From: Panonychus citri
Lineage: Eukaryota > Arthropoda > Arachnida > Trombidiformes > Tetranychidae
DNA length: 64,000 nucleotides
Assembly (NCBI RefSeq): GCF_014898815.1
Contig: NW_026515407.1
Span: forward strand, 186,001-250,000
Direction: 5' to 3'
The translations under genes were made by a program, and so were the position numbers. The notes under the pieces are model-generated. The model was not told where the DNA came from and made no database searches. It was given only the letters and a program-made list of their open reading frames with translations. Below, in pieces: positions 24,104 to 34,728 of the stretch (the first letter of the stretch is position 1; every line of letters starts with the position of its first letter).

Positions 24104-25137
24104 TTATCTGGTAGTTGATTGTATATTCTTATTCTTGAATCGGTGACAGTCAAAAACAATACCAATCGATTCACCAGAAATGTCATCACGTTTTGTTTGA
24201 AACAGATTAACGGAGGCCAACATGTGAGATAATATTCCAAAACGATGGAAAAGCATACCGACCAGTTGAATGACCAAAATTAATTCGTATCTCATTTGTT
24301 TCCGTAACAAATGTAATATTCTCACGGACACCGTAAGGCCAATCAACATGAAGAATATCCTTGTTTAATTGTAGAATAAGTACCACGAGAACGAAAAGAG
24401 CATTTAACATAAAGAATGTGAAAACAACACGATTTCTTAATTCTTTCAGTTCAGCAGCAATTCGAGCCTAATGCTCTTTGTCTTGATCGATTGGATAAAG
24501 ATACTTGGTGATCATTTCCTTCCAAAAAGCGACCTCAATATCGGCGAGATATTTAGTCTCACCATCTCTTAGATCTTTATCCTCAATCCAATATGGATTA
24601 GTCAAGTCATCGCGTTCATCTGCTTCAGCGATATCCTTAATGGACATATCATCGCTGTTGCAACCTAAACCGATTGATTCAGCGTCTTCATGTTCCTCGT
24701 CTTCCGTCACTGTGGATAAATTGTCTGAAAATCGAGCATTACGACCAATCGATGAACCTTTTGTTTAACTCCAGTTAAAGGGTCAATATATTTCTCGAGG
24801 CTTGAAAGTTTCTCCGTCATTTCACTGAGATGTTGTTTAATTTTTAGTAAATGGATCTTCTCATCATTCGGTATGTACAGAAAGAACAACGGAAAAGATT
24901 TGCCAAACTAAATTCGATTGAACCATCTTCATCTTTACCATTTGAGTTAAGATTAAGAAAAGTCAACAGGTTGCCCTTCTTAATCTCTTCAGCCGCTTTC
25001 TTTTCTTCCTCCAATTCGGCTTTCGTTTTCTTTGTTTGTACCTCACGAGTTCCCCAGGTAACAACGTTCAAATTGATGAGAGAATAGATCATTAAAAGTA
25101 GATACATACAGGGAATCGAAAGGAAATAAAGTAAATT
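24104..25137 (-). pseudogene. Chitin synthase fragment, C-terminal membrane region (decayed)
   Basis: Read on the minus strand, this matches the conserved stretch after the catalytic core of arthropod chitin synthase (a plasma-membrane GT2 enzyme making chitin from UDP-GlcNAc). In order: YFLSIPCMYLLLMIYSLINL, then VVTWGTREV, a KKTKAELEEEKKAAEE coiled segment, NPYWIEDKDL, KYLYPIDQDKE, NALFVLVVLILQLNKDILH and MLFHRFGILSHMLAS. It is clearly dead. There is a frameshift near 24868-24878 (after RCSFCTY), another frame change before GRNARFSDN, an in-frame TAG at 24468-24470, and a frameshift with loss of roughly 20-25 codons near 24281-24287. It has no introns in about 1 kb. The 5' side ends abruptly near 25130-25137, where it joins unrelated coding sequence. 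The catalytic domain is absent. Confidence 0.88.
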
Positions 25138-25527
25138 TGCCTCTTCAAACGTTCATTCTCGGCGATTATTTGATTGATTGAAGAGTCATTTTCTGTCACA
25201 TTGGGTAAATTACTTTCGGTATAGTCGCTCCTTTCACTTTCGAATGGCTTTGAATTGAGTAAATTATCACGGAATTTCATTAGCTGTTTAAAACCTAAAA
25301 GAAAACGAGAAAAGATTATTACATTAATTCAATTTGTTCTGGTGCTTCTTCATGGTGCGATTCGAATTTACCATTAGAAGTGGAAGGTAAAATAAGAATT
25401 ATAATTGTAAATATAAAGTATCTAAAGTTGATGGTTCGAGTTCCCGTTGAAATGTTGTTGCTGTTGTTTGAGTTTTCTCTATACGATGGACTAATTATTC
25501 GTTGACAAGGTAACTTTTAAAGAACCA
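25130..25527 (-). pseudogene. Truncated type II membrane/coiled-coil gene fragment, unidentified
   Basis: Two exon-like blocks can be joined. The first (about 25378-25527) is open from KLPCQRIISPSYREN, is Asn/Ser-rich, and has a hydrophobic anchor FRYFIFTIIILIL. It ends at a GTAAAT donor in phase 1. The second begins at about 25291 after TTCTTTTAG and reads FKQLMKFRDNLL, then an acidic part and INQIIAENERLKRQ, a likely coiled coil. It then stops abruptly at the chitin synthase breakpoint near 25130. A short N-terminal tail, one anchor and a coiled stem resemble Golgi type II glycosyltransferases, but nothing catalytic is present and I cannot name the gene. No start codon was found. I treat it as a fragment, though a rearranged expressed gene is possible. 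Confidence 0.45.
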
Positions 25528-25735
25528 AATTCCTCGTCGCAAGATTTAGTAACGATTCTGTTGGTTTCATGTTGATTTGATGGTCGACGGTGATTGTTTC
25601 GAATTCAATATTGATCTATTACGAATAGATTCATTAGCAATTCCAAGTGGTTGTATTCCATAATCATCAGACTTCGCTCCCATCACTCCCTTACTTCGAC
25701 ATCCTTATGAGTGTTACTTCACGACGGATAAACAA
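25505..25735 (-). pseudogene. Degenerate second copy of the chitin synthase last exon
   Basis: This is a diverged copy of 26400-26640 in the same orientation. It keeps MGAKSDD and LGIANE from the last exon (source: MGAKSDDHGMQTLGIANE) but has lost the upstream RRKETLKALERR part, and the frame after it ends in a different stop. Similarity continues past the stop into the 3' flank (GAGGAA-TTGG), so this is a DNA-level duplication, not an mRNA copy. Confidence 0.75.
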
Positions 25736-26509
25736 AGAGAAAATTAAAATGAATCATGTTTATCATGATGATATTTGTATATAAATAAGGTATTATGTGT
25801 GTGTATGGCTTGCGTTTTGAGGTTCTGATGGTGTTATAATTGATGAGCGATGTATTGAATAGGCGATTTAGTTGTGATTTATCTTATAAATTGGGAATTA
25901 CGTTCTTAGCCGATCCATTGCTTCCAGAATTACTTGCGATTGATTTAGAAGATACCGAGGATTTAATTCGTTACAATAACTAAACAATTCACAATAACAA
26001 TTAGTTGATTAATAAAGAGACGAAAGTTTAATCATCGTGATAATCACTAGACTCGAGAGATATTCAGTTAGTACTAGAGATTCATTTTCAACGGTCTATT
26101 GCATTTGTTTAATCACTTACCATTTAGTTGATTTTTAAGTGTCAAAATTAAATCACTGATTAGATTTGAGATTAATTGATAATAATTTTGACAACAATTT
26201 ACTAGTTGATGTGTAAAATTAATCTTTGTCAATGATACTTAATTTTCAGGTTTGCTTTTGTTTTGTTTTTGTTTTCGTTCAAAAGTAACTATGAAAATCG
26301 ATTTGATTCAATTTCCTTTAATCAAATTGATCAACCAATTCTTTCAACAATTTGTTCGTTTATTAAAAATTCAAAAATTATGTATATTCCTCTATACATT
26401 GACAGAGCGACTTTGGAAGGGCCAATTTCCTCGTCGGAAGATAAATCGAAGGCTTGATTGATCATTCCATTGTCTCCATATGGATTTGGTGGTCGACGTT
26501 GTTTAGAAT

Positions 26510-26995
26510 CTAATGTTGATCTATTTCATTACGAATAAATTCATTAGCAATTCCAAGAGTTTGCATTCCGTGATCATCAGACTTCGCTCCCATCACTTCC
26601 TTACTTCGACGTTCTAATGCTTTAAGTGTTTCCTTACGACGGATACCTCCAAGAATCGGCGTTGCAACTGAAATAAATTGAGTATAATCATGAATTAGTA
26701 TTGATCAAAACATTTAATAAAGTACTTACTTCCATCTAGTTGAGCGGCTGAAAGTTTCATGAATCGTTGTCGGAAGCCAACGTCCAATGTTCCCGTTCGA
26801 GGCTTTTGTCTAGCGCGTTTCTCCAGCTTTTGAATAGTCTTTCTTCCAGCTATTCCATAAGTTGCATCTTCAGAATTCTCCTCGTCATTTAGACCTTTGA
26901 GTGTTTGCAATTGTCGAGCGATATCAATGGCATTTCGTTTCAGATCATCTTCGCTTGATATTGTCACTTGTTTACAGTTAGTGACAATCGGATTA
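26510..26995 (-). pseudogene. Chitin synthase C-terminal exons, detached
   Basis: Two blocks (26730-26995 and 26510-26667) are joined by a GTAAGT...CAG intron in matching phase. They encode the cytoplasmic tail typical of chitin synthases: SSEDDLKRNAIDIARQLQTL, RKTIQKLEKRARQKPRTGTL, DVGFRQRF, then RRKETLKALERR, MGAKSDD and MQTLGIANE before a TAG stop at 26510. There are no frameshifts, but there is no start codon and no upstream chitin synthase sequence in the expected position. The membrane region that should precede it lies downstream instead (24.1-25.1 kb). An open frame continues 5' to about 27000 (HQKANPIVTNCKQV). It is either a relic or a 3' exon set detached from its gene. Confidence 0.8.
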
Positions 26996-27416
26996 GCTTT
27001 TTGGTGAAATAAACAGAATCAAGTTCAAGGTATTATTAATACAAAAGGCGAAATGATTTAACTTTTCAATTAATTTCTGTCCCGAATTGTGATTAACTGA
27101 TTAACTTATACAGTAAAGATTTGTACTACTCTCTCTCTCTCTCTCTCTTTTTTAATTGTCATTCCCTTGAATGAAATTCGTTAATTAAACTGTGATTAGT
27201 TAAGAGAAAATATAATTTATATTTGAATCAACATAATATATAAAAAAGATGATATACATTATTTGTTTGCGTTTCACAATTAAGTTAATTGTTAAAGTAG
27301 TTGTAATAGTGTTTGATGGTAGTGATGATTTTGATGTTATTCCTTTTAGTTTAATTTACACAATATAATTATTCAATTTCGTCTTTGTCATGATTTCTTT
27401 TGATTGTTGACCAATG
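26996..27416. repeat. Flank of chitin synthase relic with TC repeat
   Basis: 26996-27120 is the source or sister of 18750-18860 (shared sequence gaaataaacagaatcaagtt and onward). A TC array lies at 27127-27148. The rest is AT-rich 3' flank of EDEM3. Confidence 0.6.
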
Positions 27417-29715
27417 TCAGTTTCTTGATTCCATGGGACACATTGAATAGCTTTCAATTAGTTGGTTAAAAGTTAATTTATCACGAGAGGGACTTAAATA
27501 TTTTCTAGTATTATCATCATTAAATTGTTTGACTAATTGTTGTTGTTTTTTAGGTTGTTTCTCAGAGAAAACTGTTTTCATGATGTTCAGTGATGATTGC
27601 AGGGAGGAAAGAACGTCTTGTAAAATTGATGCTTCGATGATTGAATTGAGATTTTCTTGGAAATATTGTTGATACTTTAAGGTAACATCATGATGGAAAT
27701 TATTTACAACACTGTTAACATCTTTCAATGTTTTCTCTTCATCTTCATCATCACTTGGATTTCCAATCACCTGTTGAGTTATATCAGTGATTTCGGCGAA
27801 ACCTTCAACTCGCGAATCAGAATCACGTTGATCAGAGTTTGATGATGACGATAATTCATCGGTGTTTTTATTGCCAATTGTTTCATCTTTGTTATGCTCG
27901 TCAGCGTAAGCGGATGACATTATAATTACTATTAAATCGCTGTTCTTTTTAAGAAGCCACATCAATGAATGGCCTTGTTGGTGATAGAGAAAAGTGACCG
28001 CAATGTTAACATCATCAGTACCATCACCGGACATTGCAAACATTGGAATTGTTTCCTCGGTTGTACCGACCAGGTCATCGATAACTATACAACCAATTGC
28101 TCCTGCTGATTGGACAACTCGAGCTTTTTGGACGAATGTACATTCACCTCTTTCAACAATTGCGATTTTACCAAGTAAAGATGACTTAGATTCGGGTGTT
28201 AATTCTGTACATGCTTTGATTGGATCGGCAATCGATAAATATCCGGTTATCGGTTCTTTCAACTGGGAGCCAAATTGAGCTATTCCAGATTTAAATGTAA
28301 CAAGATTATCGGTTGTCGGTGAAATAAATTGCAGCCAATGATGCTTTGAAACGAATTGATTAACTTGTTGTTTTGATAATCGAACCATTTCCTGCATGAA
28401 AAGTGCCCCTTCAATACCACGATCGACACTTTCAGCGGTAGCGGCCGAATGGATTAACTGAATTCGACCATCAGAAGTGAAACCAACAGTTATTCCTATT
28501 TTCTTTATAAGCTCAAGATGCTCTTTATTTGAGGCCGAAAAATCTTGCGGTTGTAGACTTAGAGGTCTTTCACTTATATCAACACTATCACTGTATTCTG
28601 ATGAACATGAAGATGTTGTCGAGGAAGATGAGGAATAGGATGACGACGATTGACTCGATGATCGAGAGTATTTTAAACTAGCATCACGACGGTTAGAAAT
28701 GAAGTCTTTTAATGTCTCACGAATGTCACGGACATAGTCGACTTTACGATCTTTTTTGATTAAATACTTAACATTTGGACAATGACGAAAATATTGCAAA
28801 CTTCCATCTTTCTTTTCATCGACAAAGGTCAAAAAAGATGAAGCTGAAGGTGAGAGTAAATTTGATGAAATCGGTGGTGATGGTTGAGAAGAGGAAGAGG
28901 AATCAGCCGATTTGTCTGAAGACCATTTTGATACTCCATCAAGTTGCATAGATGATAAAGATAAAGGTAGAAAATGTGCTTCTGTTGTGAAGACAAATTG
29001 ATCTAAATCTACAATTAGATCATCTTTGGAGGCGAATAAAAGGTAAAGATATTTTAGAGTTTCAGTAAGGAAGAAAGAATCCATTCGATCTTCTTTTGCA
29101 CGGGTTCGAACATCTTTAACTGCAGCAAATCCACACTGGGTTCGTGTGTATTTTTGTAAACCTTCCATCACTTGTTTACCTACTTCAAGGTAATGATGGT
29201 CACCGGTTGCTTTGAATAGAAAGTAGGTTGACTCAATGAATTCAGGGCGTAAAAAGTGACCACTCCAATGAGCTTCGAAATCATTGATGGAAAATGCTTC
29301 CGGTATTAAGAAATTGTGACGTTGGGCAACATGATATAACATCTCGTGTGTCGCAATTGCTGGTTTAATGTCACCTTTCAAAACTTGTAATCCAGGCCAG
29401 AAAGCTAACAAACTGTCCATGAAATTTTTTGCATTACTTTTTGGACGGTGCATGTGAACGTCAACCAACAGCGGACCTTGACTAATGTATTTCATTATAC
29501 CCTTATAATGTTGGTTAAACCGTTGAAGATAAGTTTCATCTCCTAACAAAATGTATCCTTTAAAAAGGTATTCATAATATGAATCAATACCAGCACCAAC
29601 ACCAGAATCACGACGAACCCAATCTCCATTGTGAATATTTAACACTGTACCAACAAGATCACTTGATCGATGTCGCTGATTCCATAAGTAGTCCATTGCT
29701 TTTCGAGCAGCAATC

Positions 29716-29751
<36 letters not shown>

Positions 29752-30702
29752 TAGTTTTGAAAAATTCAATAATAGATTTCAAGGGTAGAAAAAGTAGAGA
29801 GTGAGAGAGAAAAACGATTATTAAAATTACCTCGAAAATTGGTTCACCAGTTAATCGACTTAAAGCTGCAAATTCGAGTATCATTGTTCCTGCACAAGAA
29901 GTACAAGTCTCCCTGACATTAATTATTTGCGGTGATCTCATTGCAAACTTGAGATTTATCTAAAAGAATAAAGGAAAACAAGGATTAATAATCGGGTCCA
30001 ATGATTGTTATTAGCATGGTTGAAAAAATAGTTACCCTAGGATGTGGTATCCCAGTCGATGTATTAAACGCAGGTAATAAACGATAACCTAAATCTTGAG
30101 CTAATAAAAGAAGTTCATTTTTGTACCATTGTAGGTGATCTTTCCAACGATCTCTAATGTAATTAGCGAAAATATGTCCACTAAGAAGACCACCTAATAC
30201 TCGTATATTGGTCTCAAATACTGAGACAACAACATCAGTATCAAAAGTTAAATCTCGAATGAGCAGGGCAACTCCTCGCTCAAATTCAGAGATATTATTA
30301 AATATCACAAGAGTATCCAAAGTATCCACAAGGGTTAATGAAAAATTGCCCATGGCATCATCAATATCACCTCGATTGGGCTCAGAGTTACGATATCTTC
30401 CTCTACACGAGAGAGGCATCAATTCATCAGCAGGATAAGCTTTCTCCATGTAAGAATTATACCCATGGTAAAACATTTCTTTGACTTCATCCCTAAAATT
30501 AGAAAGAGAAAAAGAAAACAAATTATTTGCAAAAACTAGAACTTCTAAGAAGAAGAAAGAAAAAGAAAATTGTTCCAACCAACCTGAGTGATTGCATCTC
30601 TTGTTGACTCATACATTGAACCAGGCACATATAACATGAGATCAAAATGAATAGTTGATTATATAAATTAAAAAACTCTAATCTCGGTCTTTCCCAAATC
30701 AT
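27417..30702 (-). CDS. EDEM3: ER degradation-enhancing alpha-mannosidase-like protein 3 (EDEM3)
   Basis: Four exons total 1000 aa: 30584-30702, 30036-30492, 29831-29959 and 27417-29714. A hydrophobic leader (LYNQLFILISCYMCLVQC) is followed by a GH47 domain to about residue 489. Conserved GH47 blocks include FETNIRVLGGLLSGH, DSYYEYLFKG, RPEFIESTYFLFKATGD, TETLKYLYLLF and the calcium-site VFTTEAH. A protease-associated (PA) domain at about residues 709-815 (ITGYLSIADPIKAC, IAIVERGECTFVQKA) is specific to EDEM3 among EDEMs. EDEM3 trims mannose from misfolded glycoproteins in the ER lumen so that they enter ERAD. Two Ser-rich insertions separate the domains. The C-terminus ends MCPMESRN and lacks a KDEL-type signal, unlike vertebrate EDEM3. 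A GA repeat sits in intron 3 next to the exon 4 acceptor. Confidence 0.94.
29717..29747. repeat. (GA)n next to a splice acceptor
   Basis: GA dinucleotide array, i.e. (TC)n on the coding strand, within the last intron of EDEM3. It ends directly at the exon 4 acceptor, so the array itself serves as the polypyrimidine tract. Confidence 0.8.
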
Positions 30703-31610
30703 TGTGAATAATTTAATTCACTTAATTTAAAATGGATTATTTGTAAACAAATGAAAGAAACAGCGATGATGATGATTGTTGAGCCATTCAAGTGAGTCAC
30801 AAGCTCTTAGTCGAGTTCGACTCAGTGGGGAGAATTTTTCTTTTCCCCTGCGCAGAAAACCGATTTGAGTTGAGCTCCTTTGACTCCATTGGAATTCATA
30901 ACAATCGCCATCTGATTGCGCATCAAAGGGACACTCACTTTCAGCCGAATCTGAATCATTCAGTTTGAACCTCGACGAAAGTGGCGAAAGAGGTGAAAAT
31001 TTGGCAACAATTAAATTGAGAAATAGATCAAATTGAAAATTAGACAAAAGAGAATGAGAGAGAAGGACAAGGTAAATTATCAAAAGAAAAGAAAATAAAG
31101 AAAAAGGGACAATAAGAAAGAGAAAATTGTGAAATTGAGGAGAAAAAGAGAAATGTTATGTAACCATGATAATTAGAAAAAAAAGAAAAGAAATTCTGAA
31201 AAGTTCTAATTACTTGATTGATACTTCGTTCATAAGATGAGAAGAGAACGACACACAAAATGATGAGAGAATTAAACTTTTTACGAACGAAACGAACGAT
31301 TTTCGTCAAAGAAAAGGTTAATTGGTGACGATCCGAAATTCGATTAAGTGATCTTATGAAAATTTACGAGAATTGCACTTTTATTGAATCCATTGGTTCC
31401 AGAATTACTTCCAATTGATTTAGAATATTTAATTCGCGAAAATAACTAAATTAATTTACAATAACAATTAGCGAATGGGAAACCTTGACAATTAACTGGT
31501 AAATGAGTCGTAAAAAATTAGAAATCATTTAATGTCATTCGGTATAAGTTGTTGGGAATCCTTTAATCAACTGATGTAAATAAAAAATATCATTTTTAAT
31601 TGTTGGTTAA
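30703..31610. other. Promoter side of EDEM3 and mosaic of repeats
   Basis: 30780-30980 is GC-richer than its surroundings, with a TGCGCAG element (about 30848) and a GCCATCTGATTGCGCA element (about 30910); this is the likely EDEM3 promoter. At about 31205-31330 it resembles the first-exon end and upstream flank of the 14.6-16.3 kb gene (minus strand: ATGAACGAAGTATCAAT; source AAACGAAGTATCAATGAG). At about 31380-31490 it resembles 25905-26010 (shared TCCAGAATTACTT, GATTTAGAA and AATAACTAAA). The latter two blocks abut, so this is a composite of two source loci. Confidence 0.5.
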
Positions 31611-33452
31611 TTATTTCATCACTGGCATTGCAGTGGTTGATTCGAAACCGGTAGCATCTGATTTCCTCCACAATTGAGTAATTGTTTTGGTTTCAGTGTA
31701 GAAATTGATGCCCATTTGTCCCATGAAATGATTTTCTCCATGGAAAGAGCCTCGAGTTCCAGTGAATGAAAATACTGACAATGGAACTGGAATGGGAACA
31801 TTAACACCAATTTGACCAACGTCAATTTCGTTGGTGAATTTACGAGCAGTTGCTCCGTTACGAGTGAAAATAGCGGTACCATTACCGTAGGGATTGGAAT
31901 TGATCAAGTTAATTGCTTCATCGAGAGTGTCAACAGTCAGAATAACTAAAACTGGTCCGAAAATTTCCTCCTTATAACATTTCATGGAAGTTGTTACATC
32001 GGTTAAAATGGTTGGACCGATGAAATTACCCTTCTCAAAACCAGGAACTTTAATACCACGACCATCGAGAATTAATTTGGCACCTTCTTTAACTCCGCTA
32101 TCAACCAGATTACAAATCTTTTCCTTGGCTTGAGGTGAAATAACTGGCCCAATGTCGGCACCCTCAATGTGACCCGCGTTAACTTTTAGTTTATTGGCTC
32201 TAGGGATAAGTTCAGGGATCCATTTGGCTGATTCACCGACAAATATTGCGGTTGACAAGGCCATGCATCTTTGGCCAGCGGCACCAAAAGCGGCACCAGC
32301 AATTTGATTAAGAGTATCTTCCTTATTGGCATCTGGCATGATAACACCATGATTTTTGGCACCCATGTTGGATTGAACTCGTTTTCCATTGGCAGCACCT
32401 CGAGCGTAAATGTGTTTACCCGCTGTATCAGCTCCAACAAATGAGATCGCTTTGATTGCTGGATGGTCGCAGATAAAATTAACTGCATCATGTTGTCCAT
32501 GGAAAACATTAACAACACCCGGTGGGACACCAGCTTCATTCAAAAGCTCCATGAGCATCATACAAGCACCAGGAATACGTTCAGAGGGTTTGATCACAAA
32601 AGTGTTTCCGGAAACAATGGCCATTGGAAACATCCAAAGGGGAATCATAGCTGGGAAATTGAAAGGTGTTATTCCAGCACAAACACCTAAAGGTATTCGA
32701 TAGCTAATTGTGTCCATATCTTTGGCCACCGACTCAAAACTTTGTCCAAGTAAAAGACTTGGAGCAGCACAGGCCACTTCGATTACCTGTAATCCTCTGA
32801 ACACATCGCCCTCCGCATCGGCCTTTGTTTTACCCTGTTCCTCGGTTATGATGGCAGCCAATCGTTTCTAAACAATTAACACACAAAATCAAGTCAATTT
32901 CATTGGAAACAATCAATCATTTCTATTCACTCACCATGTTACTCTTAACAAGATTCTGATATTTAAACAAATATTGTTGTCGACTGATTAATGAGGTTTG
33001 AGACCAACTCTTGTAGGCCTCTTTGGCAGCAGAAACAGTGTCGTCCATTTCTTGTTGAGTTGACAAAGGTACTTTTGATATAACTTCATTTGTAGCCTGT
33101 TGATCAATTAATCAGAATAGAAAAAAAATAACAATCAAATTCAGGTCTTAATCCGTAATCCAAATAATGATTGCGCAAAGAAAAACAAATAGTAACAAAA
33201 TGAATTTGTTCATTTGTTTTCGCAAACAATCAGGTAATCGTCAAGATTTAAGGTACTAAATTAAATCAAAATACTCACTGGATTATGAATATCAATCCAT
33301 TTATCCGATTTGGACTCAACAAATTGACCATTGATGAAAAGCTTTGTTGTTGATCGGGCAGAGGAAAATTTAACACTTTGATTAATCAAATGGTAACATT
33401 GAGGTTTAATTAAATGTTTCATTTGAACGAGATTATTCAAATATGGAGACAT
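31611..33452 (-). CDS. ALDH6A1: Methylmalonate-semialdehyde dehydrogenase (acylating), mitochondrial
   Basis: Three exons give 530 aa: 33279-33452, 32935-33096 and 31611-32867. The human protein has 535. The enzyme converts methylmalonate or malonate semialdehyde plus CoA and NAD+ to propionyl- or acetyl-CoA in valine and pyrimidine breakdown. The N-terminal about 35 residues are basic and hydroxylated without acids (MKHLIKPQCYHLINQSVKFS), as in a mitochondrial presequence. The NAD-binding and catalytic blocks are intact: ITPFNFPAMIPLWMFPMA, KPSERIPG, FVGADTAGKHIY and GAAGQRCMAL with the nucleophile Cys at about residue 313. The chosen ATG (33452) is the first methionine; upstream in-frame codons lack one. 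Introns are short. No defects. Confidence 0.96.
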
Positions 33453-34728
33453 GATTACGATTAAAATCACAAATTAAGAAAACGTCAACAAGAGAGAGAA
33501 ACAATTTAACACCAATTGATTTACTATGAAAGAGGAAAATGAAATAACCTCACCAACAGAAAAACAACTTACAAGGTAAATTTAGACAGAGAAAAAGAAA
33601 GAGAAGAGAAAAAATCTCTTGGTAACAGAGATGATGAAGAAGACGAAGATGATGAGATGATAATAATTCGCATCAAATCACTTTAATTGTTTGGGTCTTT
33701 CTCCTTATCAAATCAATTTCAATCTAAAGATACTCTGATTAATCTGTACAAAGAATTGACTTTGATTATTGTTAAAAAGTAGATTGTTGATTAATCGTTG
33801 GATTGATTAGTTGATTAACTAATTGAGATTAGTTTTTGAGAGTAAAAATTAACTTGAGTTATCAATTTCAATAGATTAACATTTAAATTGATACATTTGG
33901 GCAATTAAGTAAATCGTTTGATCATATAAAATGATCAATATCTCATTGTTGAGTTTTTATCATTAGTTAATTAGTGATAACTATTATCATTCATAGAGTC
34001 TTCATGATTATGGATTGAATCAAGATAATTAAGAAAAGATTAGAGTTAATATCATTGAGAAATAATTGTGTACGTTACTGAATCAAAGTGATTAATTAAT
34101 ATTGATCGTTTCATGATTAAAATAAACCAAGTAAATTATTTGAATCATAATCATCTTGATAAAATTTCTTTTGCCTTTTCTTGATAAGGTCGAAATATAA
34201 ATGAATTGGAGTTAATTGTCAACTGAATTTAAAATTAAAACTAACGATTTACTAAATTAACTGCTGATAATTAATAGAAAATACTATGAAACAATCAATT
34301 TCTTATGGAATCTGAGTTCGTTTCGTTGAAAGAAACTCAATCTTGCCGATATCGATATTGTTACGATTTAATTTTTAATCGTAACTCAAAGTTCTGGTCT
34401 ATAATTAATCTCGGTTGATGATTAATTATAAATTAATCATATTCCAAACGGAATCATCCAATCATCTTGTTGTAGATTTTACTGGGCCAAAGTGATTAAT
34501 GATTTTGGATAAAATTAAGTGGCAAGTAATGTAAATGTTGAATTGCTTATAATTGTTGAGTTTAAATGAAAGACAATTAAGCATCATGATTAAGACAAAT
34601 AAGTATAAAGATGGTTTTTTATACTTTAAGATTGATCAAAATCAATCAATGGAATACATTAGTAGATGGAACAATCAAATTGAATGTTGAGTGAATTTCA
34701 TCTCGATTTAAGGTTTGATTTTAATTCG
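33453..34728. other. Intergenic, AT-rich
   Basis: 5' flank of ALDH6A1 and 3' flank of the TMX3 gene. AT-rich with scattered TTAATTAA-type words. No ORF or repeat of note. Confidence 0.5.

Noticed and set aside
30727..31083. Minus-strand ORF with a plausible segment (LNDSDSAESECPFDAQSDGD)
   Set aside because: Lies in the probable EDEM3 promoter; no partner exon or start; kept only as a GC-richer region.
31619..31882. ORFs within ALDH6A1 in other frames (also 32186-32539 and 32410-32703)
   Set aside because: Frame shadows of a clear, conserved enzyme.
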